Shown here: positions 42,702 through 51,067 of the stretch, one piece after another | Position numbering within the stretch: position 1 is the stretch's first letter | How the letters are laid out: each line of letters opens with the position of its first letter | NCBI GenBank assembly: GCA_958349535.1 | Contig: CATWDJ010000001.1 | Location: 62,001-126,000 of the forward strand | Length of the DNA stretch: 64,000 nt | DNA from: Maccoyibacter sp900556645 | GTDB lineage: Bacteria > Bacillota > Clostridia > Lachnospirales > Lachnospiraceae | Reading direction: 5' to 3' | Position numbers and translations under genes: made by a program | The notes under the pieces: generated by a model | What the model was told of the DNA's origin: nothing | The model's database searches: none | Seen by the model: only the letters and a program-made list of their open reading frames with translations

Positions 42702-45119
42702 ATGTCAGCCAAAGGAATACCTTACAACCACAGAGCAATCGAACAGAAGTGGCAGAAAATCTGGGATGATGAGAAAGCTTTTGCAGCATCCGATGATTAT
42801 TCCAAACCAAAATATTATGCATTGGTGGAGTTCCCTTATCCGTCAGGTCAGGGACTTCATGTAGGTCATCCGAGACCATATACTGCATTGGATATTGTGG
42901 CAAGAAAGAGAAGAATGCAGGGATATAATGTGTTATATCCTATGGGATGGGATGCATTTGGATTGCCGACAGAGAATTATGCAATCAAAAACAAGATTCA
43001 CCCGAAGGTAGTAACCCAAAATAACGTAGAAAGATTTAAAGGACAGCTTCATGCACTGGGCTATTCTTTTGACTGGGACCGTGAAATCAACACAACGGAC
43101 ACAGAGTATTATAAATGGACCCAGTGGATTTTCCTCAAATTATTTAAAGCGGGCTTGGCTTACAAATCCGAGATGCCGATTAACTGGTGTACTTCCTGTA
43201 AGGTAGGATTAGCAAACGAGGAAGTTGTCAACGGTGTATGTGAGCGTTGTGGAAGTCCGGTAGTCCGCAAGGTAAAAAGCCAGTGGATGTTAAAGATTAC
43301 CGATTATGCGGAGAAACTGTTAGAAGGCTTGGAGGATGTAGATTATATCGAGCGTGTAAAAGTTTCACAGAAAAACTGGATTGGTAAGAGTCAGGGTGCT
43401 GAGGTACAGTTCCCGATTGCCGGAAAAGAGGAAAAATTAACAGTATATACCACAAGACCGGATACTTTATTCGGTGCTACCTATATGGTTGTATCACCGG
43501 AGCATCCGATGTTGGATAAATACAAAGACGAAATTCAGAACTGGGATGCTATACTCCAGTACCGTGAGCAGGCAGCGAAGAAATCCGATTTTGAGCGTTC
43601 AGAGCTGGCAAAAGAAAAAACAGGTGTGTCCATTGAAGGACTTATGGCAGTGAATCCTGTAAACGGAAAAGAAATCCCAATCTGGGTATCTGACTATGTC
43701 CTGATGTCCTATGGTACCGGTGCTATTATGGCAGTGCCGGCACATGATACCAGAGACTGGGAATTTGCTAAAAAATTCAACCTTCCGATTATCGAGGTGG
43801 TTGCCGGAGGAGAAAATGTTCAGGAAGAAGCATTTACCGACGTGGCAACAGGAAAATTGATTAATTCAGAATTTTTAAACGGCTTGGAAGTAGCAGAAGC
43901 CAAGAAAAAAATGATTGAATATTTGGAAGAAAAGCATATCGGTAAGAGTAAAACTAACTTTAAGTTAAGAGACTGGGTATTCTCCCGTCAGCGTTACTGG
44001 GGTGAACCGATTCCGATTGTAAAATGTGAAAAATGCGGTTATGTGCCGTTACCGGAGAGCGAGCTTCCATTGGAGCTGCCGGAGGTAGACAGCTATATGC
44101 CTACAGATAACGGAGAGTCTCCGCTGGCTGCCATGACAGACTGGGTAAATACTACCTGCCCTTGCTGTGGCGGACCTGCGAAACGAGAGACAGATACCAT
44201 GCCGCAGTGGGCTGGTTCCTCTTGGTATTTCCTCCGCTACACAGATCCGAAGAATACCGAAGCATTGGCAAGTAAGGAAGCTTTGGAATACTGGCTGCCG
44301 GTAGACTGGTATAATGGAGGTATGGAGCATACCACTTTGCATTTGCTGTATTCCAGATTCTGGCACAGATTCCTGTATGACGAGGGAATTGTACCGACCA
44401 AAGAGCCATATCAGAAGAGAACCTCCCACGGAATGATTCTGGGAGAAAACGGCGAGAAGATGTCCAAATCCCGTGGAAACGTAGTAAACCCGGATGATAT
44501 TGTCATGGATTACGGTGCAGATACTCTGCGTACCTATGAGATGTTTATCGGTGCCTTTGATTTGAGTGCGTCATGGTCAGAAAACGGTGTCAAAGGCTGT
44601 CGCAGATTTTTAGACCGTGTATGGAAGTTACAGGAGATTCTGGTGGATGGAGATGCATACAGTGCGGATTTGGAGACAAAGATGCACCAGACCATCCAGA
44701 AGGTAAGCTCTGACTTTGAGAATCTGAAATATAACACAGCCATTGCAGCTATGATGAGCTTGATTAATGACTTCTACAAAAAGGGAGCCATCAATAAGAA
44801 AGAATTTGAAACCTTCCTGATTCTGTTAAATCCGGTGGCACCGCATATTACGGAAGAATTATGGGAGATTTGCGGTTACACAGGAAGAGTATACCAGCAG
44901 TCATGGCCGGAGTTTGACGAATCCAAGACCGTAGAGGATACCATTGAGATAGCGGTACAGATTAACGGAAAGACCAGAGCTGTGGTAAAACTGGCAGCAG
45001 ATGTATCCAAAGAGGACGCATTGGCAGCAGGAAAAGAGGCCGTTGCAGATAAACTGACCGGAACCATTGTAAAAGAAATTTATGTACCGGGACGGATTAT
45101 CAATATTGTGCAGAAATAA
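42702..45119 (+). CDS. leuS: Leucyl-tRNA synthetase
   Basis: 805 residues, class I. HVGH (52-55, the HIGH motif) and GEKMSKSRGN (KMSKS motif, about 584-593) are intact. The editing domain contains TTRPDTLFGATYMVV and GTGAIMAVPAHDTRDWEFA, with the conserved Thr-rich and Asp residues that hydrolyse mischarged tRNA. Zinc-like CxxC pairs are present (WCTSCKVG; CERCGS; CEKCG; CPCCGG). It attaches leucine to tRNA-Leu. AGGAGG precedes the ATG. Preceded by its own promoter and ended by a bidirectional terminator. Confidence 0.96.
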   Translation: MSAKGIPYNHRAIEQKWQKIWDDEKAFAASDDYSKPKYYALVEFPYPSGQGLHVGHPRPYTALDIVARKRRMQGYNVLYPMGWDAFGLPTENYAIKNKIHPKVVTQNNVERFKGQLHALGYSFDWDREINTTDTEYYKWTQWIFLKLFKAGLAYKSEMPINWCTSCKVGLANEEVVNGVCERCGSPVVRKVKSQWMLKITDYAEKLLEGLEDVDYIERVKVSQKNWIGKSQGAEVQFPIAGKEEKLTVYTTRPDTLFGATYMVVSPEHPMLDKYKDEIQNWDAILQYREQAAKKSDFERSELAKEKTGVSIEGLMAVNPVNGKEIPIWVSDYVLMSYGTGAIMAVPAHDTRDWEFAKKFNLPIIEVVAGGENVQEEAFTDVATGKLINSEFLNGLEVAEAKKKMIEYLEEKHIGKSKTNFKLRDWVFSRQRYWGEPIPIVKCEKCGYVPLPESELPLELPEVDSYMPTDNGESPLAAMTDWVNTTCPCCGGPAKRETDTMPQWAGSSWYFLRYTDPKNTEALASKEALEYWLPVDWYNGGMEHTTLHLLYSRFWHRFLYDEGIVPTKEPYQKRTSHGMILGENGEKMSKSRGNVVNPDDIVMDYGADTLRTYEMFIGAFDLSASWSENGVKGCRRFLDRVWKLQEILVDGDAYSADLETKMHQTIQKVSSDFENLKYNTAIAAMMSLINDFYKKGAINKKEFETFLILLNPVAPHITEELWEICGYTGRVYQQSWPEFDESKTVEDTIEIAVQINGKTRAVVKLAADVSKEDALAAGKEAVADKLTGTIVKEIYVPGRIINIVQK

Positions 45120-45150
45120 GAATAACTTAAAAAATCTATAAACGGATATT

Positions 45151-45196
45151 AAAAACCCTTCTCTATAATGAATGACAAAAGCGAGAAGGGTTTTTT
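45151..45196. terminator. Bidirectional terminator after leuS
   Basis: AAACCCTTCTC pairs with GAGAAGGGTTT (45183-45193), with A and T runs on either side, between converging genes. Confidence 0.85.
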
Positions 45197-45215
45197 GAGT
45201 CCGGTAATACAAATT

Positions 45216-45497
45216 TTAATGCTTCTTCATGTTTTTCATCAAAGAGATAATCATGTCTGTTTTTTTTCGTTCTTCTTCACTCATATTTTGTTTTAAAATA
45301 TCAATCATCAAATCACGCTCCGATTCGGAGAATTCGATTCCGTTTGATTTAGCACTACTTGCTGCCTTTGTCAGTTCAGAAGCCATTTCCTTGGCATTGT
45401 TAGAATGCTGTTGATTGGCGAATTGCATAAGAAAATTAAGTTTTTCCGGGGAGATATTCCCCATATTTCCCTGTTTTAATAAATCTGATATGTCCAT
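45216..45497 (-). CDS. Small helical protein, unknown (93 residues)
   Basis: 93 residues, predicted mostly helical and hydrophilic: LLKQGNMGNISPEKLNFLMQ, a central KEMASELTKAASSAKSNG and a C-terminal DLMIDILKQNMSEEERKKTDMI followed by a Met/Lys-rich end. No cysteines, signal or membrane segment. I do not recognise a family with a known role. GGAGG precedes the start at 45497. It lies 15 bases downstream of another small gene on the same strand, so the two form a little operon. Confidence 0.7.
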   Translation of the reverse strand: MDISDLLKQGNMGNISPEKLNFLMQFANQQHSNNAKEMASELTKAASSAKSNGIEFSESERDLMIDILKQNMSEEERKKTDMIISLMKNMKKH

Positions 45498-45512
45498 ATA
45501 AATCCTCCTGAG

Positions 45513-45842
45513 TTAGCGAAATAGCAAATCATAAGCAGAAAAAAGCTGAATCATATTGATGAAGGAGTCCAGATTTTCCTGCTCTGTTTTGGTGCAGTAT
45601 GGGCGTATCTCATTTAACATATTGATAGTATTTTCTTCGGGATTGTCAACGGAACAAATGCTGAGATTATTGGAATCGCTTTGGAAAAAGCGGATGGTTT
45701 TTTGTAGCTCCAAACATTTTGCCAGAATAGCAAGGTTTTTCTGCTGAGGTTCCTTTAAATATGGAATCGTTGTCTTTAAAATCTGCAATTCCCGGCTTTG
45801 CAGCTGTTCATCAAAAAGAGTGGTTTTTTGTTCGTCTTCCAT
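45513..45842 (-). CDS. Small protein, unknown (109 residues)
   Basis: 109 residues from the ATG at 45842 (MEDEQKTTLFDEQLQS); the frame runs on to 46112, but the extra part is low-complexity, has no ribosome site and is antisense to a likely small gene at 45960. The protein looks all-helical (LQILKTTIPYLKEPQQKNLAILAKCLELQKTIRFF, in parts), with leucine spacing suited to a helical bundle or coiled coil. No family recognised. First gene of the two-gene unit with the 93-residue protein. Confidence 0.65.
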   Translation of the reverse strand: MEDEQKTTLFDEQLQSRELQILKTTIPYLKEPQQKNLAILAKCLELQKTIRFFQSDSNNLSICSVDNPEENTINMLNEIRPYCTKTEQENLDSFINMIQLFSAYDLLFR

Positions 45843-45959
45843 AAAAAGTCCTTTTTCTTTCACTATATGCAAAGAGAAGGGCGGGTATGCAGTAGAAATT
45901 TTTTCTTTGCACTCAATCCCTCCGTTACTTGCATATAGTAATAGTAAAGGAGGAGTATT

Positions 45960-46088
45960 ATGGGACGCCTGATTATTGATGGAAATAAAGTATATGAGAT
46001 TGACGAGAAGTGTATGGAGAGGAAAAAGGAGAAAAAAAATAACGAAGAGAATAAGAGAAAACGGGGAGGAAACCGAAAATACAGATAG
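45960..46088 (+). CDS. 42-residue basic protein
   Basis: A short frame with a near-ideal ribosome site (AAAGGAGG, eight bases before the ATG) and a terminator seven bases past its TAG. The product begins MGRLIIDGNKVYEIDEKCM, a compact pattern I associate with small conserved Lachnospiraceae proteins, and ends in a very basic stretch of Lys, Arg, Asn and Glu. It is divergent from the 109-residue gene. Too short for function prediction; the expression signals make it credible. Confidence 0.65.
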   Translation: MGRLIIDGNKVYEIDEKCMERKKEKKNNEENKRKRGGNRKYR

Positions 46089-46094
46089 AAGTTG

Positions 46095-46129
46095 AAAAAA
46101 GCCCGGAACCATAAGGCTCCGGGCTTTTT
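46095..46129. terminator. GC-rich bidirectional terminator
   Basis: A-run, GCCCGGAACC (46101-46110), loop, GGCTCCGGGC (46115-46124) and T-run. It ends the 42-residue gene and, in reverse, the Cys-rich peptide gene. Confidence 0.9.
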
Positions 46130-46169
46130 AGTTCCTGCGAAAAACTTTCACAGAAGGGTTTTGGCATGC

Positions 46170-46379
46170 TTAGAAGCAGCCGCAGCCGTTTCCGTTATTG
46201 CCACAGCAGAAAAGTAACAGGATAATCCATAAACAGCTGTTGTTGCCACAACCGTTGTCGCTGAAGGTATTGCCGTATCCACCACAGCAAGCTAATAAAA
46301 TAATTAACCAGATAATGGAATTGCATCCTCCGTCGTCGTTACATCCGCATCCACAGTTTGTTGCTGCTAAATCACTCAT
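46170..46379 (-). CDS. Cys/Gly-rich small peptide ('high-cysteine HCB 13'-type)
   Basis: 69 residues with 13 cysteines, arranged as a Cys-Gly-rich head (TNCGCGCNDDGGC), two hydrophobic stretches (SIIWLIILLACCGGYG and CLWIILLLFCCG) and a Cys-Gly tail (NGNGCGCF). Similar proteins in Clostridia are often labelled 'chorion class high-cysteine HCB protein 13'. The name is historical; no role is established. The two hydrophobic runs separated by Gly/Asn suggest a small membrane hairpin or a self-assembling layer, possibly spore-related. GGAGG precedes the start at 46379. Confidence 0.75.
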   Translation of the reverse strand: MSDLAATNCGCGCNDDGGCNSIIWLIILLACCGGYGNTFSDNGCGNNSCLWIILLLFCCGNNGNGCGCF

Positions 46380-46446
46380 TTGAAATCCTCCAAATATTTT
46401 AATTACACTTCATCATATGCTCTTTTCTGAAAAGTGTTACGGCGGT

Positions 46447-46475
46447 TTACGAAAATTATTTAAATTGTTATAATA
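46447..46475 (+). promoter_or_regulatory. Promoter of the pseudo-receiver gene
   Basis: TTTACG (46447-46452), 17 bases, TATAAT (46470-46475), 34 bases before the gene at 46509. Confidence 0.6.
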
Positions 46476-46508
46476 GAAACAAAAAAATACGAAAAGGGGA
46501 GAAATCCT

Positions 46509-47543
46509 ATGAATCAGATATTGATTGTGGACTCAGATGAGCGTCATTTGGAAAAAATAGAAAAAATGCTGGAGGTAGCACCGGAAAGTATGCAATTTTA
46601 TTTTGTGAGAAGTCCGGAGGAGGCCTTGAGTATTTTGGAAAAGGGAGAAATAGATGTTTTTCTCTGTGAATTGGAGCTTCCGGTTATGAGTGGCGAGGAG
46701 CTGTTTTATATGTGCAGATTGATGTCACCGGATACCATTCGGATAGCACTTTCAAAGGCGGAAGATATTCGGGAAACCCTGTCGGCAATCAATCGTATCG
46801 GTGTGTACAAGCTGATTCTAAAACCCTGTAAATTTGCAGAGGATTTGTTGGTGCCTATAGAATCTGCCATTCATGTTAAGGAAACATTGGTACAGAAACT
46901 TCGCCAGAAGGAACAAAAACAGCAGGAACTGGAAATTTTTGATAAAAAATATGCAGAAATATTAGAAGAGATAGAGGAACGGAATTCCGAATACGAAATT
47001 ATGTTCCGCACCGTCATGGGAATTGTGAGAAATAATTTAAAGTTGGATGCAAGGATTGATTCGGTTTCCGGTGAGAAAAAGTTATATCTTTTTATGGAAG
47101 ATGTCTATAAAGCTTTTATCAAATATTATATCTTAGAGCCAAGAACATGGGAGATGGATAAAAAACTTCTGGTAGAAGAATTTCAAAATAAAGAAGAAGG
47201 AAAATATTTTTATTTAAAAAATTTGTTAGAAACAGAAATAGAAGGAGGACTCGTTCCTAAGGTATGCTATTCCCTCTACCTTATGGCGAGACTAATAGAG
47301 GAACAACTGGGAAAATACAAAATTACAGCGGAGATTTGCCAAGAGGAGGGCGAGATTGTTATTGTGTGTGTCTGTGATTTGGAGGCAAGCCGCTCGGAAA
47401 GTGGAGAAATGCTGTATCTGGTACGGGATAAGATTGTATTTCGGAAGATGTATCAGTGTGTCATTCATATTTTAAAAATTATTTCTAAGAAAGTTGTGGT
47501 AGGAATTCCAAACAATCCCTATGCAGTAAAAGTTTCTTTTTGA
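46509..47543 (+). CDS. Receiver-like protein with Glu in place of the phosphorylated Asp
   Basis: 344 residues. Residues 1-120 have the receiver fold: IVDSDERHLEKIE (acidic pocket 8-10), the beta-3 segment DVFLCELELPVMSG in which the acceptor position is E54, and LILKPCKF with K105. Glu can mimic phospho-Asp, so the domain may be permanently 'on' or a protein-docking module. A coiled coil follows (about 127-165). The rest (165-344) resembles a helical dimerisation plus ATPase-like fold without the nucleotide motifs, but I cannot name it. No kinase is adjacent. AAAGGGGAG precedes the ATG. Confidence 0.7.
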   Translation: MNQILIVDSDERHLEKIEKMLEVAPESMQFYFVRSPEEALSILEKGEIDVFLCELELPVMSGEELFYMCRLMSPDTIRIALSKAEDIRETLSAINRIGVYKLILKPCKFAEDLLVPIESAIHVKETLVQKLRQKEQKQQELEIFDKKYAEILEEIEERNSEYEIMFRTVMGIVRNNLKLDARIDSVSGEKKLYLFMEDVYKAFIKYYILEPRTWEMDKKLLVEEFQNKEEGKYFYLKNLLETEIEGGLVPKVCYSLYLMARLIEEQLGKYKITAEICQEEGEIVIVCVCDLEASRSESGEMLYLVRDKIVFRKMYQCVIHILKIISKKVVVGIPNNPYAVKVSF

Positions 47544-47551
47544 AAACATAC

Positions 47552-47617
47552 TTGACAAGCAAATGCATAATTGTATACAATAATACGCAAGTTGAGATTG
47601 TATACGATTATGCATTT
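47552..47617 (+). promoter_or_regulatory. Promoter and double GTATAC operator of the citrate synthase operon
   Basis: TTGACA (47552-47557) with TATACA 16 bases on (47574-47579). Bases 47561-47581 are repeated inverted at 47597-47617 with one mismatch; each arm contains ATTGTATAC, the kind of palindrome bound by GntR/FadR-family repressors. Six Ts after the second arm mean it could also fold as a terminator for the preceding gene. Confidence 0.75.
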
Positions 47618-47671
47618 TTTGTGTAAAAGAATACAAGCTTATTCAGAGAGGTTCAGACAGGAGGAACAGGA

Positions 47672-49072
47672 ATGAACGAATTGGGAATCACAAGAGAAGT
47701 AATTAAGAACGAAAAGACGAATCTGTTGCAGTTAGAGGAGCATTTTTATCAGTTAAACGATGTTCCGCAGCCAAATGTGTTTCGGAACTTGTTTCCATAC
47801 GATGAAATTCCTAAGATTGCATTTAATGACAGAATTGTACCCCATAATATGCCGGAGGAAATTTGGATTACCGATACCACTTTCCGGGACGGTCAGCAGT
47901 CCAGAGCTCCGTATACGGCAGAACAGATAGCCACCATCTATGAATATCTGCATAAATTGGGAGGACCAAAGGGAATTATCCGTCAGAGCGAATTCTTTTT
48001 ATACAGTAAAAAAGACCGGGATGCAGTGGACAAATGTCTGGAGCTAGGCTATGAGTTTCCAGAGGTTACCAGCTGGATACGTGCCAGCAAGAAGGATTTC
48101 CAACTGGTAAAGGATTTGGGACTACGGGAGACCGGTATTCTGGTAAGCTGTTCGGATTATCATATTTTTTATAAGATGAAGATGACCAGAAAAGAGGCAA
48201 TGACCCAGTACCTCAGTGTCATCCGGGAATGTCTGGAAACCGGAATTTCCCCGAGATGTCATTTAGAGGACATTACCCGTTCTGATATCTACGGATTTGT
48301 AATTCCGTTCTGTTTAGAGTTGATGAAGCTGATGGAAGAGTACAAGATACCGATTAAGATAAGAGCCTGCGATACCATGGGATACGGGGTGAATTTCCCG
48401 GGTGCCGTAATTCCAAGAAGCGTACCGGGGATTATCTACGGATTGACCACCCATGCGGGAGTACCTAGCGAGTTGATAGAATGGCATGGACACAATGATT
48501 TTTACAAGGCAGTGACCAACTCCACCACAGCATGGCTGTATGGTGCCTGCGGCGTAAACTGTTCTCTTTTTGGAATCGGTGAGCGTACCGGAAACACGCC
48601 GTTGGAGGCAATGGTTTTTGAGTATGCACAACTTAAAGGTACCTTAGATGGTATGGATACCACAGTCATTACGGATTTGGTGGAATATTTTGAAAAGGAG
48701 TTGGGTTACACCCTTCCAAGCAGAACTCCTTTCTGCGGAAAGAATTTCAATGTGACAAGAGCAGGTATTCATGCAGACGGTTTGTTGAAAAATGAAGAGA
48801 TTTATAATATATTTGATACAGAGAAGTTTTTGAAGCGTCCGGCACTGGTGTCGGTATCCAATACCTCGGGTCTGGCAGGCATTGCCCACTGGATGAATGC
48901 CTATTACCGATTGGAGGGTCAGCGAGCAGTAGACAAGAATTCCGAACTGGTACAGATGATTAAAGCAAGGGTAGACGGACAGTATGAGGACGGAAGAGTT
49001 ACCGTTATGACCGACGAAGAATTGACAGAAATTATAAATGACTGTTGTCAAAAACTGCAAATTGAATTATAA
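47672..49072 (+). CDS. Re-type citrate synthase (homocitrate/isopropylmalate synthase family)
   Basis: 466 residues of the DRE-TIM barrel family: ITDTTFRDGQQSRAPYT (about 67-83), HLEDITRSD (about 191-199), RACDTMGYG (about 226-234) and the metal-binding pair in IEWHGHNDFYKA (about 265-276). It lacks the C-terminal leucine-sensing domain of LeuA. This branch includes the Clostridium kluyveri Re-citrate synthase, which makes citrate from oxaloacetate and acetyl-CoA. The operon with a GntR regulator and isocitrate dehydrogenase strongly favours citrate rather than isopropylmalate. Homocitrate synthesis is the main alternative. AGGAGGAA site. Confidence 0.82.
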   Translation: MNELGITREVIKNEKTNLLQLEEHFYQLNDVPQPNVFRNLFPYDEIPKIAFNDRIVPHNMPEEIWITDTTFRDGQQSRAPYTAEQIATIYEYLHKLGGPKGIIRQSEFFLYSKKDRDAVDKCLELGYEFPEVTSWIRASKKDFQLVKDLGLRETGILVSCSDYHIFYKMKMTRKEAMTQYLSVIRECLETGISPRCHLEDITRSDIYGFVIPFCLELMKLMEEYKIPIKIRACDTMGYGVNFPGAVIPRSVPGIIYGLTTHAGVPSELIEWHGHNDFYKAVTNSTTAWLYGACGVNCSLFGIGERTGNTPLEAMVFEYAQLKGTLDGMDTTVITDLVEYFEKELGYTLPSRTPFCGKNFNVTRAGIHADGLLKNEEIYNIFDTEKFLKRPALVSVSNTSGLAGIAHWMNAYYRLEGQRAVDKNSELVQMIKARVDGQYEDGRVTVMTDEELTEIINDCCQKLQIEL

Positions 49073-49089
49073 CTATAGGAGGACAAACA

Positions 49090-49785
49090 ATGAGTGAAGA
49101 TGGTCATTCCCTCAGTGCACAGGTTTTCCATACGCTCCGGGAAGAGATTCTGATGGGAAAATATCAGAAGGATGAGGAGTTGAAGGAAAAAACCATCGGG
49201 GAGGAACTGGGAGTCAGCAGGACACCGGTACGGGAGGCTCTTCGACAGCTAGAACTGGAAGGGCTGGTAACAATCATTCCCAACAGAGGAGCTTTCGTAG
49301 TTGGAATTTCCAAAAGCGATATACAGGATATTTATGAAATCCGTTCTCTGTTAGAAGGTCTGTGTGCAAAATGGGCGGCTGTGAATATCTCTGAAAAGCA
49401 GATACAGGAATTGGAAGAGAATAATTATCTTACGGATTTTCATATTGTCAAGGGGCATTATGAGCAGATTGTGGAACTGGATAACCGTTTCCATGAGATT
49501 CTCTATGAGGCCTCGGACAGCAAAGTATTAAATCATACCCTCAGTGATTTTCATCACTATGTAGAACGGGTCAGAAAAGTGTCTTTGGGTTCCCCGAAGC
49601 GAGCATCCGAGTCCAATGAAGAACATCGTAAGATTGTGGAAGCACTCAAGGTGCATGATGCGAAACAGGCACAAAAGCTTGCAAATATGCACATTATGAA
49701 TACCATCCGAAGTTATGACAGCTATGGGTGGGATAATTTGTTAAATCAAAATAGTATGGAGGATAGGACGAATGGAAAAGATTAA
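49090..49785 (+). CDS. GntR-family regulator (FCD subfamily)
   Basis: 231 residues. The winged helix (about 8-72; ELGVSRTPVREALRQLELEGLV) is GntR-like and the C-terminal helical domain has the FCD metal-site residues (RFHEI, then HHYVERVR and NEEHRKIVEAL). It sits between Re-citrate synthase and isocitrate dehydrogenase (14-base overlap with the latter), and the two GTATAC palindromes upstream of the operon fit its class, so it probably represses its own operon and releases on citrate or a related acid. The effector is a guess. AGGAGG precedes the ATG. Confidence 0.88.
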   Translation: MSEDGHSLSAQVFHTLREEILMGKYQKDEELKEKTIGEELGVSRTPVREALRQLELEGLVTIIPNRGAFVVGISKSDIQDIYEIRSLLEGLCAKWAAVNISEKQIQELEENNYLTDFHIVKGHYEQIVELDNRFHEILYEASDSKVLNHTLSDFHHYVERVRKVSLGSPKRASESNEEHRKIVEALKVHDAKQAQKLANMHIMNTIRSYDSYGWDNLLNQNSMEDRTNGKD

Positions 49786-50980
49786 GATGACAACGCCGTT
49801 GGTAGAAATGGACGGAGATGAGATGACAAGAATTCTGTGGCAGATGATTAAGGATGAGCTTTTAACACCGTTCATCGATTTGAATACAGAATATTATGAT
49901 TTGGGACTGGAGCACAGAAATGCCACCAATGATCAGGTAACGACGGATTCCGCCCTTGCCACCAAAAAATATGGAGTTGCGGTAAAATGTGCCACCATCA
50001 CACCAAATGCTGCCCGTATGGATGAGTATGATTTGAAAGAGATGTGGAAAAGCCCTAACGGTACCATCCGTGCGATTTTAGACGGAACCGTTTTCCGTAC
50101 ACCGATTGTGGTAAAAGGCATCGAACCGTGTGTAAAAAACTGGAAAAAACCGATTACCATTGCAAGACATGCTTATGGGGATGTCTACAAGGGTGTGGAG
50201 ATGAAGATTCCGGCTGCCGGAAAATGTGAACTGGTGTATACTGCAGAGGATGGAAGTCAGCAGAAAGAGCTGATACATAACTTTACCGGAGCGGGTATTG
50301 TTCAGGGACAGCACAATGTGGATGCCTCCATCGAAAGCTTTGCCAGAAGCTGTTTCAACTATGCGTTAGACCAGAAACAGGATTTGTGGTTTGCCACAAA
50401 GGATACCATTTCCAAAAAATATGACCATACCTTTAAGGATATTTTCAATGATATCTTTGAAGCTGAATATAAAGAAAAATTCGACGCTGCGGGAATTGAG
50501 TATTTCTATACATTGATTGACGATGCGGTAGCACGTGTAATGAAATCAGAGGGTGGATATATCTGGGCATGTAAGAACTATGACGGAGATGTTATGAGTG
50601 ATATGATTTCCTCTGCCTTTGGTTCTTTGGCTATGATGACCTCCGTACTGGTATCACCGGATGGTTATTACGAGTATGAGGCGGCACACGGAACGGTACA
50701 GCGTCATTATTATAAGCATCTGAAGGGTGAAGAGACGTCTACCAACTCCGTGGCAACTATTTTTGCATGGACAGGAGCCTTGAGAAAAAGAGGTGAACTG
50801 GATGGCAATGAGGCACTTAGTACTTTTGCGGACAAGCTGGAGAAAGCATGCATCCAGACCATTGAAGAGGGTAAAATGACAAAGGATTTGGCATTGATTA
50901 CCAGCCTTGAAAATGTAACCGTATTAAACAGTCAGGACTTTATTAAAGCAATTCGTGAAACCTTAGAAAAAATGTTATAA
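49772..50980 (+). CDS. icd: NADP-dependent isocitrate dehydrogenase
   Basis: 402 residues, the homodimeric type shared with eukaryotic IDP. It turns isocitrate into 2-oxoglutarate with NADPH. PLVEMDGDEMTR at the N-terminus, the substrate loop KSPNGTIRAILDGTVFRTPI (about 91-110) and KNYDGDVMSDMISSAFGSLAMM with the metal Asp (about 270) are typical. The start lies within the GntR gene and has GGAGGATAGG before it. Together with Re-citrate synthase it gives the oxidative branch to glutamate; aconitase must be elsewhere. Confidence 0.94.
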   Translation: MEKIKMTTPLVEMDGDEMTRILWQMIKDELLTPFIDLNTEYYDLGLEHRNATNDQVTTDSALATKKYGVAVKCATITPNAARMDEYDLKEMWKSPNGTIRAILDGTVFRTPIVVKGIEPCVKNWKKPITIARHAYGDVYKGVEMKIPAAGKCELVYTAEDGSQQKELIHNFTGAGIVQGQHNVDASIESFARSCFNYALDQKQDLWFATKDTISKKYDHTFKDIFNDIFEAEYKEKFDAAGIEYFYTLIDDAVARVMKSEGGYIWACKNYDGDVMSDMISSAFGSLAMMTSVLVSPDGYYEYEAAHGTVQRHYYKHLKGEETSTNSVATIFAWTGALRKRGELDGNEALSTFADKLEKACIQTIEEGKMTKDLALITSLENVTVLNSQDFIKAIRETLEKML

Positions 50981-50994
50981 TCAAAGAATAAGAA

Positions 50995-51028
50995 AAATAA
51001 AAGCGGTGCCTTATGGCACCCTTTTATT
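50995..51028 (+). terminator. Terminator after icd
   Basis: GGTGCC-TTAT-GGCACC (51005-51020) extended by AATAAAAG/CTTTTATT pairing. Confidence 0.85.
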
Positions 51029-51067
51029 CGTCAAAGATGAATTACAAAAAAGTGATTGAGGTAAATT

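Noticed and set aside
45843..46112. N-terminal extension of the 109-residue protein
   Set aside because: The added part is low-complexity hydrophobic sequence without a ribosome site and is antisense to a small gene with good signals.
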